Of a DNA stretch of 64,000 bases, positions 54,555-64,000 are shown piece after piece. The notes beneath the pieces were generated by a model. That model was not told the origin of the DNA. It saw only the letters and a program-made list of their open reading frames with translations, and ran no database searches. The stretch comes from Caryophanales bacterium (GTDB lineage: Bacteria > Bacillota > Bacilli > Bacillales > Amphibacillaceae): the NCBI GenBank assembly GCA_026168805.1, contig JAPFDS010000052.1, positions 1 to 64,000 of the forward strand. The letters run 5' to 3'. The translations under genes and the position numbers were made by a program. Each line of letters starts with the position of its first letter. The first letter of the stretch is position 1.

Positions 54555-55655
54555 TTACTTTCTTTGGTTGATTGTACGCAGGCAAACATCTGTCAAAATA
54601 TCAATCGCATGGTTCATAGATTCTTGGTTAAACGTCATATATGGATCATGTAATCCTGGTGTGACATCCGCCCCTAAACCAAGCATCGTCGCCTTTAAAT
54701 GTGGTCTTTCAATCGTATAAAAATGAAAGTCGTCCGCTCCAGGTGTAATAATGCGTGGCTTGGCTGGTTCCCCTAATACAGTTTCGATCGACGCAGCAAG
54801 AAGGTTTTCAGCATCTGTATCTATTTTTGCAGCTGGCGCATAATCAAACCACTCGATTTCAATAGGTACATTAAAATGCTCCGATAGATGTTCACACGTT
54901 TTTTCTATGTTTGCTTGTAGTTCATCCATCACATCGTTTGCTTCGGCACGTACATCTAATCCGAAGGTGGCACTTCCAGGAATAATATTAAAATTTTCAG
55001 TGCCTGCCTGCATATATGTCATTTTTACAGTTGCAGCAATGTGTGGGTTTGTATGCATCAATCCGAAATGATGGTTCATTAACGATGCTACCTCAATTGC
55101 ATTCACACCTTGATGTGGTCGTGCACCATGATGGTCAAGTCCTTTAATTTTTCCTCTTCCGAATAAACATGCTCCATGTGATACACTTGGCGCACAACTT
55201 GGAAAGGATATTTCATCATGAGGTCTTACATGGACACCATACAAATAATCTAAATCATCTACAACGCCTTCTTTAACAACACTGAGAGAGCCATTTCCCA
55301 ATTCTTCTGCCGGTTGAAAGATAGCTCGTACGGTTCCTCCAAGCTGTTGAACTTCTTTTAATCGATGCATAACCCCTGTTACGATTGTCATATGTGCATC
55401 ATGTCCACAAGAATGGTTCGCACGCAACTCACCATCAACTTCTTGGAGAAGTGCATCCATATCTGCTCGAAGCCCGATCTTTGGCGAACCTTCTCCAATC
55501 TCTACAGAAAAACCAGGTATTTGTGTAAATCGTTTTGGAGAAAAGCCTGCTTGTTCAAACAGTTCTACAAGAAAATTTGTTGTTTCAACCTCTTCCCAAC
55601 TTACCTCTGCATGTTTGTGTAAATATGAAAATAATTGTTCTACCTCAAATGTCAT
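54555..55655 (-). CDS. M20-family amidohydrolase (aminoacylase type)
   Basis: A 366-residue zinc peptidase/amidohydrolase. LRADMDAL near residue 62 and NHSCGHDAHM near 82 hold the metal Asp, Cys and His residues, and the dimerisation lid follows. The family removes acyl groups from amino acids such as N-acetyl amino acids, hippurate or aminobenzoyl-glutamate. GGGGGT lies 7 nt before the ATG, which directly follows the permease TAG, so the genes are coupled. Confidence 0.9.
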   Translation of the reverse strand: MTFEVEQLFSYLHKHAEVSWEEVETTNFLVELFEQAGFSPKRFTQIPGFSVEIGEGSPKIGLRADMDALLQEVDGELRANHSCGHDAHMTIVTGVMHRLKEVQQLGGTVRAIFQPAEELGNGSLSVVKEGVVDDLDYLYGVHVRPHDEISFPSCAPSVSHGACLFGRGKIKGLDHHGARPHQGVNAIEVASLMNHHFGLMHTNPHIAATVKMTYMQAGTENFNIIPGSATFGLDVRAEANDVMDELQANIEKTCEHLSEHFNVPIEIEWFDYAPAAKIDTDAENLLAASIETVLGEPAKPRIITPGADDFHFYTIERPHLKATMLGLGADVTPGLHDPYMTFNQESMNHAIDILTDVCLRTINQRK

Positions 55656-57059
55656 CTAAGATACCCCCAAAATAACCGCTACTGTAAGCGCTATACCTGC
55701 AATGATAATCCATATACCGATTAATTTCCAGATAAATTTAACCCATTTTTCATAAGGAATACCTGCTACTGCTAAATATCCCATTAATGCTGCGGAAGTT
55801 GGAATAATAGAGTTTGTGATGGCATCTCCATATTGATACGCAAGTACAGCAACTTGTCTTTCTAACCCGAGTAAATCTGCAATGGGTACCATAATTGGCA
55901 TTGTTGTTGCTGCTTGCCCACTACCTGAAGGTATAAAGAAGTTTACGATCACTTGGACGACAAACATTCCAATCGCATTTAACGTCTGTGGTAAATGAGA
56001 AATGATTTGCACGAGACTTTGAATGACTGTATCAATAATAACCCCTGATTCCATCACAACTAAAATTGCACGTGCGAATCCTACAATAAGTGCTCCGAAC
56101 GCGACAAGCTTCATGCCATCAACCAATGCATCAAACGTTTTATTAATTCCGAGTCCTCCAATAAGACCACTTAACAAACCAACAATTAAAAAGTTCGCTG
56201 CAAGCTCGTCCAAGAACCAATCCAATTGGAAAACTCCATACATATTAATGACAATACCTGTTAATAAAGCAAGTAAAACAAGGGCATGACGAGTATTAAA
56301 CGTATCAAATGCGTCCATTGCTTTATGGTCCATTTTATCTAACTTTTGTTCGACTCCGTACATAATACTCTTTGTTGGATCTTTCTTGACCTTCACTGCA
56401 TAACGCATCACGTAGATAATTGCTGTGATTAAAACCGCTATGTAAACAACGGTACGAAAACCAAATCCTGAGAACAATTTCAATTCAGCAATTTCTTGAG
56501 CAATTCCTACTGTAAATGGATTCATCATTCCGCCGATAAATCCGCTCGCTGCTCCAGTTGAAACCATTGCTGTTCCAACAAGCGTATCATATCCAAGGGC
56601 ACGAGCAATGGCGATTCCAATCGGGACAAAAATAATCGTCTCTTCACTCATTCCTGTTGTAAATCCTAAAACAGAAAAAATAATCATGGATAAAGGAATC
56701 AATAATATCCCTTTATCTTGCATCTTTTGTACAAGAGCATTAACACCTGATTCAATCGCTCCTGTTGCGCGAATAATTCCAAAGGCTCCCCCAACGATAA
56801 ATATATAAAATATAATCCGTGCACCCTCTTGCATGCCAAAAGGAACGGACGTAAACATTTCAAAAAAAGTTACCGGTTGTTGCTCGACATGCGAGTAACT
56901 ACCTTCGACAACGACCTCTCTATTATCAACTTCGATTCGATCAAACTCACCTGCTGGTATAAAGTATGTAGCAATAGTAGCTACTATAATAATTAAAAAT
57001 ATAATTGCATAGGTATGCGGGATGCCAAATTTTCTTTTCTTTTTCACCGTTTGTGCCAT
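55656..57059 (-). CDS. YfcC-family membrane permease
   Basis: A 467-residue protein with about twelve hydrophobic helices. GVLGFTTGMSEETIIFVPI-like loops (GFTTGMSEET near residue 128) and FIPSGSGQAATTMPI near 375 are the hallmarks of the YfcC/DcuC-related superfamily. These carry small carboxylates, peptides or amino-acid derivatives. Coupling to the M20 enzyme suggests that it imports that enzyme's substrate. Confidence 0.87.
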   Translation of the reverse strand: MAQTVKKKRKFGIPHTYAIIFLIIIVATIATYFIPAGEFDRIEVDNREVVVEGSYSHVEQQPVTFFEMFTSVPFGMQEGARIIFYIFIVGGAFGIIRATGAIESGVNALVQKMQDKGILLIPLSMIIFSVLGFTTGMSEETIIFVPIGIAIARALGYDTLVGTAMVSTGAASGFIGGMMNPFTVGIAQEIAELKLFSGFGFRTVVYIAVLITAIIYVMRYAVKVKKDPTKSIMYGVEQKLDKMDHKAMDAFDTFNTRHALVLLALLTGIVINMYGVFQLDWFLDELAANFLIVGLLSGLIGGLGINKTFDALVDGMKLVAFGALIVGFARAILVVMESGVIIDTVIQSLVQIISHLPQTLNAIGMFVVQVIVNFFIPSGSGQAATTMPIMVPIADLLGLERQVAVLAYQYGDAITNSIIPTSAALMGYLAVAGIPYEKWVKFIWKLIGIWIIIAGIALTVAVILGVS

Positions 57060-57271
57060 ATGTTTTTTCCTCTCTATTTATTCGTTTCTTGACGTACACA
57101 CAAATGATACGTACGATAATATTTAATGATTATAACCAAATACATATACATGCATCATTATGAGTAAATGTGTATAATTATAAATAAGACAAAAACAATT
57201 ATAACACATGTTTGATTTTTTTCTAGTGCAAAAGTTACTTTTTAAATATTTTAATAGAAAGGGTTGGATGT

Positions 57272-58387
57272 ATGAAAATACAAAAAATTGAATTATATGC
57301 GATCGAGCTTCCTCTAAAGGAACCATTTATTATTAGCTATTCTTCTTATAACACGTTGCCTTCACTCATTGTTAAAATGACGCTTGATAACGGAACAGTT
57401 GGATATGGCGAAGGACTTCCGGATGAACATGTAACTGGTGAAAGTGTTCATAGCGCATTTGAAATGATTGAGAAGATCTTAGCACCGCGTCTTATTGGAA
57501 TGAATCCTTTACATATGGAGCACATCCATGAAGTGATGAATCAAGAAATATATGCTGCACCAACTGCTAAAGCGGCGTTAGATATAGCTTGCTATGATGC
57601 AGCTGCTAAATCTTTAGGTGTTCCTATATACAACTTGATTGGTGGGCGGTATCATAATGAATTCCCAATTACACATGTGTTAAGTATTCAATCCCCTGAA
57701 GCAATGGCGTCAGAAGCTGTCGTAAAAATGAACGAAGGTTATGAGTCTTTTAAAATGAAAGTTGGCTCGTCTGATATGTTAGAAGACGTGAGAAGAATCC
57801 AAGCGGTACGGACAGCGATTGGAGCTGATCCATCCATTCGTGTAGATGTGAATCAAGGATGGAAAAATAGTGCTACGACCCTCCAAGCATTGCATTTACT
57901 AGAAGATGCTCGACTCGACTGGATTGAACAGCCTATTGCGGCAGACGATATTCGAGGAATGGTAGAAATTAAACAAAAATCAACGATCCCAGTAATGATT
58001 GATGAAGGCCTGCGCGGAATCCACGAAATGCGTACTATTATTCAAGAAGAAGCGGCTCATAAAGTAAATATTAAATTAATGAAATGTGGCGGAATTTATC
58101 CAGCTACGAAAATCGCTACGATGGCGGAAATGGCAAATATCGAATGCCAAGTTGGCTCTATGGTGGAGTCATCTGTTGGATCTGCAGCTGGATATCATGT
58201 TGCCTTCTCTAAGAAGTCCATTACAAGTGTAGAACTCACTGGTCCGCTAAAATTTTGCACAGATATTGGTAACTTAACATTTGATATACCCTTTATTCGA
58301 TTACATGATTCTCCAGGATTAGGAATCGATGTAGATGAAAAAACATTACAAGAATTGACGATTAAACAAACCAGTATACATGCATAA
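57272..58387 (+). CDS. enolase-superfamily epimerase (dipeptide epimerase type)
   Basis: A 371-residue member of the muconate-lactonizing/dipeptide epimerase group. The catalytic Lys pair is SFKMKVG near residue 160, the metal ligands are in VDVNQGW, WIEQP and MIDEG, and the second Lys is NIKLMKCGG near 270. L-Ala-D/L-Glu epimerases of this type serve peptidoglycan recycling. It is divergent from the YfcC/M20 operon across a 212-bp region. Confidence 0.87.
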   Translation: MKIQKIELYAIELPLKEPFIISYSSYNTLPSLIVKMTLDNGTVGYGEGLPDEHVTGESVHSAFEMIEKILAPRLIGMNPLHMEHIHEVMNQEIYAAPTAKAALDIACYDAAAKSLGVPIYNLIGGRYHNEFPITHVLSIQSPEAMASEAVVKMNEGYESFKMKVGSSDMLEDVRRIQAVRTAIGADPSIRVDVNQGWKNSATTLQALHLLEDARLDWIEQPIAADDIRGMVEIKQKSTIPVMIDEGLRGIHEMRTIIQEEAAHKVNIKLMKCGGIYPATKIATMAEMANIECQVGSMVESSVGSAAGYHVAFSKKSITSVELTGPLKFCTDIGNLTFDIPFIRLHDSPGLGIDVDEKTLQELTIKQTSIHA

Positions 58388-58433
58388 AAAACCGTAGCAT
58401 TGACCTTATTAAAGGTTCAATGCTACGGTTTTT
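58386..58433 (+). terminator. terminator after the epimerase gene
   Basis: AAAAAACCGTAGCATTGA-CCTT pairs with AAGG-TTCAATGCTACGGTTTTTT around TATTA. Confidence 0.93.
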
Positions 58434-58528
58434 TATCAGATATTTTTAAAGTCCTCCTAAATTTAATGTATATTCTAAAGTTTTGCAGAGTATACATCAT
58501 TACGTCACTTTCACATAGGGGGATAAAA

Positions 58529-60061
58529 ATGAGTCAAGAATCATCGAATCAAAATGTTCATAAAAGAGGGATTTTTAACCGCTTTTTAGATATTATTGAA
58601 AAATACGGAAACAAATTACCAGATCCTGTCATGTTATTCGTCATCATCGCAGTCATTGTTTTACTCAGCTCAGCACTTTTTTCTTTTCTTGGAACATCAG
58701 CAATTCATCCTGTGACAGATGAAACAATAAAAGTCGTTAATTTATTGTCTGCGGATGGGATTATCCAAATTTTAACGGGATTAGTGGATAACTTTACAAG
58801 TTTTCCTCCGTTAGGTCTTGTACTTGTTGTTATGCTTGGTGTTGGGGTTGCTGAATCAACTGGATTTATATCTACGGTCATGAAAACAACCATTTTAAGT
58901 GCTCCTAAGAAGATAATTTTACCAACAATTGTTCTTGTTGCAATTCTTGGAAATGCCGCTGCTGATGCTGCAATGGTTGTCCTTCCGCCAATTGTAGCAA
59001 TGATTTTTATTGCACTTGGCAGACATCCCATTGCTGGATTGGCTGCTGCTTATGCGTCTGTTGCCGGTGGATTCAGTGCGAATTTATTAATTTCTGTGTT
59101 AGACCCTTTAGTAGCAGGATTCACCCAAACGGGTGCAGATATCATTGACCCCAATTATGTAGCAAACCCAGCGATGAACTACTACTTTTTAGCTGTTTCT
59201 GCACTTGTTCTCATTCCAGTAGCTGTCTTAATCACAACGAAGATTGTTGAACCTCGATTGGGGAAATATACTGGAAAACGAGAGAAACAAGAATCAATTA
59301 CCCCTCTTGAAAAGCGTGGATTTTGGTGGGCTGTTGCTTCCATTGGTGTCCTACTAGTTATTTTATTAATCACTATCCTTCCAGAAAACGGTATGTTACG
59401 TGATCCCGAGACAGGTTCCATTACAGATTCGCCTTTTATGGATAGTATCGTACCAATTATGATGATTTTATTTTTAGTTCCTGCATTAATTTATGGTAAA
59501 ATAACAGGTTCTATTAAAAATACAAAAGACATTGCAGACCATCTGACAAAGTCTATGTCTAGTATGGGTGTCTACATCGTGATTGCATTTGTTGCTGCAC
59601 AAATGATTGCCTTCTTCTCTTGGAGTAACTTAGGGCCCATTGTCGCAATTAAAGGGGCAAACTTGCTGCAAACGATTGGTTTTACTGGTTTACCAATGTT
59701 TATCGGATTTATTATAATCGCAGCGCTCGTCAACTTGATGGTCGCAAGCGCTTCAGCGAAATGGGCGATATTAGCTCCAGTATTCGTTCCAATGTTTATG
59801 TTACTAGGATATAGTCCTGCGGTTACACAGGCAGCTTATCGAATTGCAGACTCGATTACAAACCCAATCACTCCAATGCTCGCATATTTTGCAATTGCAC
59901 TCACATTTGCGAAAAAGTATGATAAAAAAATTGGTATTGGAACATTTATGTCTTCTCTATTACCGTACACCATTGGATTCGCTATCATGTGGATCATCTT
60001 ATTTACCGTTTGGTTTGTATTTAAAATCCCACTTGGACCAGGAAATGGAATTTTTATGTAA
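58529..60061 (+). CDS. AbgT-family transporter
   Basis: A 510-residue membrane protein with the AbgT pattern: NKLPDPVMLFVIIAV near residue 28, GNAAADAAMVVLPP near 142 and ASASAKWAILAPVFVP near 410. AbgT proteins import p-aminobenzoyl-glutamate, and some export sulfonamides. AGGGGGA lies 6-7 nt before the ATG at 58529. Position beside the M20 enzyme and epimerase fits import of an acyl-glutamate or peptide, as an inference. Confidence 0.92.
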   Translation: MSQESSNQNVHKRGIFNRFLDIIEKYGNKLPDPVMLFVIIAVIVLLSSALFSFLGTSAIHPVTDETIKVVNLLSADGIIQILTGLVDNFTSFPPLGLVLVVMLGVGVAESTGFISTVMKTTILSAPKKIILPTIVLVAILGNAAADAAMVVLPPIVAMIFIALGRHPIAGLAAAYASVAGGFSANLLISVLDPLVAGFTQTGADIIDPNYVANPAMNYYFLAVSALVLIPVAVLITTKIVEPRLGKYTGKREKQESITPLEKRGFWWAVASIGVLLVILLITILPENGMLRDPETGSITDSPFMDSIVPIMMILFLVPALIYGKITGSIKNTKDIADHLTKSMSSMGVYIVIAFVAAQMIAFFSWSNLGPIVAIKGANLLQTIGFTGLPMFIGFIIIAALVNLMVASASAKWAILAPVFVPMFMLLGYSPAVTQAAYRIADSITNPITPMLAYFAIALTFAKKYDKKIGIGTFMSSLLPYTIGFAIMWIILFTVWFVFKIPLGPGNGIFM

Positions 60062-60072
60062 AGCAAATACAA

Positions 60073-60104
60073 AAATCCCTTGCAACCATAAATGGCTGCA
60101 AGGG
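60073..60104 (+). terminator. terminator after the AbgT gene
   Basis: TCCCTTGCA-(A)-CCA and TGG-(C)-TGCAAGGGA pair around TAAA; the T tract is interrupted. Confidence 0.7.
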
Positions 60105-60124
60105 AATATATTTTGTTTCGTCGT

Positions 60125-61522
60125 TTAACCGATCGAACCTTCCATTTCATATTTCATAAGTCTATTCATTTCAACAGCATACTCCATTGGAAGTTCACGT
60201 GTGAATGGCTCAATGAAGCCCATTACAATCATATCTGTTGCTTCTTGTTCTTCAAGTCCTCTACTCATGAGGTAGAACAACTGCTCTTCAGATACTTTTG
60301 AAACTTTAGCTTCGTGCTCAAGTGACACGTTATCATTTAAAATTTCGTTATACGGAATCGTATCTGATGTAGATTTGTTATCGAGAATCAGTGTATCACA
60401 CTCAATGTTTGCGCGTGCTCCGTCTGCTTTACGTCCGAAGTTCACGATTCCACGATACGATACTTTTCCACCATCTTTTGAAAGTGACTTAGAAACAATG
60501 GATGAGGAAGTGTTCTTACCAATGTGGTGCATTTTAGCCCCAGCATCTTGGTGTTGACCTTTTCCTGCGAATGCAATGGAAATCGTTACACCACGTGAAC
60601 CTTCTCCTCTAAGTAATACAGAAGGATACTTCATCGTTAGTTTCGATCCCATGTTTCCGTCAATCCATTCCATTGTACCATTATCATCAACGGTTGCTCT
60701 CTTCGTGACTAAGTTGTATACGTTGTTTGCCCAGTTTTGAATTGTTGTGTAACGGCAATATGCGTCCTTCTTCACGAAAATCTCAACAACTGCACTGTGG
60801 AGTGAGTTTGTTGTGTAAATTGGCGCTGTACAACCTTCTACGTAGTGTACAGATGCACCTTCGTCTACGATGATTAGTGTACGCTCAAACTGTCCCATGT
60901 TTTCCGAGTTTATACGGAAATATGCTTGAAGTGGAGCTGTTGCTTTTACTCCTTTAGGAACATAAATGAACGATCCACCAGACCAAACAGCTGTGTTCAA
61001 TGCTGAGAATTTGTTGTCTGCAGCTGGAATCACTTTACCAAAGTATTCCTTAAACATTTCTTCATGTTCTTGCAATGCAGAATCTGTATCTTTAAAGATA
61101 ATACCTAATTTTTCTAGGTCTTCTTCTAAACTTTGGTATACAACTTCAGATTCATACTGAGCAGAAACCCCTGCTAAATATTTTTGTTCAGCTTCTGGAA
61201 TTCCTAAACGATCAAACGTTTGTTTAATCTCTTCAGGTACTTCATCCCATGACGTACTTTGAGCTTCTGAAGGTTTAACGTAGTAAATGATCTCATCAAA
61301 GTCTAGCTCTGAAAGATCTCCACCCCATTGTGGCATTGGCTTGCTATAGAAGATGTCTAATGCTTTCAAACGTTCTTCTAACATCCACTTTGGCTCTTCT
61401 TTCATGCGCGAGATTTCTTCAACAACTTCTTTTGTTAACCCACGCTCCGTACGGAATACTGAAATATCTTTATCTTGGAAACCATATTTATACGAATCAA
61501 TTTCTGGCATTTCTTTCGCCAT
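60125..61522 (-). CDS. sufB: SufB, Fe-S cluster assembly scaffold subunit
   Basis: A 465-residue SufB. With SufC and SufD it forms the SufBCD scaffold that builds Fe-S clusters. [19 protein letters not shown] starts the protein and the C-terminal half is a beta-helix containing VEGCTAPIY and [10 protein letters not shown], which carries the Cys used for sulfur transfer. CAAGGAGG lies upstream of the ATG. Last gene of the suf operon as in B. subtilis. Confidence 0.97.
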   Translation of the reverse strand: MAKEMPEIDSYKYGFQDKDISVFRTERGLTKEVVEEISRMKEEPKWMLEERLKALDIFYSKPMPQWGGDLSELDFDEIIYYVKPSEAQSTSWDEVPEEIKQTFDRLGIPEAEQKYLAGVSAQYESEVVYQSLEEDLEKLGIIFKDTDSALQEHEEMFKEYFGKVIPAADNKFSALNTAVWSGGSFIYVPKGVKATAPLQAYFRINSENMGQFERTLIIVDEGASVHYVEGCTAPIYTTNSLHSAVVEIFVKKDAYCRYTTIQNWANNVYNLVTKRATVDDNGTMEWIDGNMGSKLTMKYPSVLLRGEGSRGVTISIAFAGKGQHQDAGAKMHHIGKNTSSSIVSKSLSKDGGKVSYRGIVNFGRKADGARANIECDTLILDNKSTSDTIPYNEILNDNVSLEHEAKVSKVSEEQLFYLMSRGLEEQEATDMIVMGFIEPFTRELPMEYAVEMNRLMKYEMEGSIG

Positions 61523-61558
61523 GTTTAAAACCTCCTTGAGATATTTTCAAGCGACTGG

Positions 61559-64000
<2,442 letters not shown>

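Overview
The window reads as a chromosomal segment of a low-GC, endospore-forming Bacillaceae bacterium, possibly from the Oceanobacillus/Virgibacillus side of the family. This rests on B. subtilis-like gene neighbourhoods (leuS-ytqB-ytoA-metK-pckA-ytlACD-ytkD-men, then yuiCB-yumBC-yutMI-yutHGED-lytH-yunBCD-suf), strong AGGAGG-type ribosome binding sites, T-box and SAM-I leaders, and spore-linked genes (yutH, lytH, yunB, kapB). No rRNA, tRNA or CRISPR array was seen. The genus is an inference.

Layout. 0.2-9.8 kb: rhodanese, a secreted protein, leuS with a leucine T-box, ytqB, ytoA, an acetamidase/formamidase, metK with a SAM-I riboswitch, and pckA. 9.9-13.5 kb: a ytlACD-type ABC importer, the Nudix enzyme YtkD and an unrecognised protein. 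13.6-21.5 kb: menaquinone synthesis, with menFDHBE on the minus strand and menA plus a hotdog thioesterase diverging from menF; menC is not in the cluster. 21.8-24.4 kb: a MATE exporter, a 51-bp tandem repeat and the riboflavin transporter ribU under an FMN riboswitch. 24.4-27.9 kb: a decayed integrative element. 27.9-31.0 kb: the ykoEDC vitamin importer under a TPP riboswitch. 31-36.5 kb: thioredoxin-like protein, YugI, PatB, KapB, HPr, DeoD and BioY. 36.5-47 kb: YuiC/YuiB, type II NADH dehydrogenase, YumC, Fe-S carriers, a SufR-like Fe-S regulator, spore and lipid genes and an amidase. 47-54.4 kb: LytH, an NSS symporter with a MetS-type small subunit, YunB, an HD-GYP protein, YunC and YunD. 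54.5-60.1 kb: an M20 amidohydrolase, YfcC permease, enolase-superfamily epimerase and AbgT transporter. 60.1-64 kb: sufB-sufU-sufS-sufD, with sufD cut by the window edge.

The most unusual feature is the 3.45-kb element at 24401-27885. It is bounded by 32-bp direct repeats (two mismatches), and the left repeat is the conserved 5' strand of the FMN riboswitch of ribU. A tyrosine recombinase therefore appears to have used a riboswitch as its attachment site, leaving the aptamer intact, separating it from the old upstream region and apparently supplying a new promoter. The element carries a CI-like repressor with a palindromic operator, a SAP-domain protein, a DUF898 membrane protein and a broken integrase. 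Both ends carry paired GGTCAACA repeats at 11-bp spacing.

A second noteworthy system is a family of short MITE-like repeats. Four intact copies (47.1, 50.3, 52.9 and 54.4 kb) each have matching 4-bp flanking duplications, and three degraded arms lie elsewhere. A second, longer palindromic repeat family (21.5, 35.5, 48.2 kb) always starts within about 20 nt after a stop codon. A 51-bp tandem array lies at 23.2-23.5 kb.
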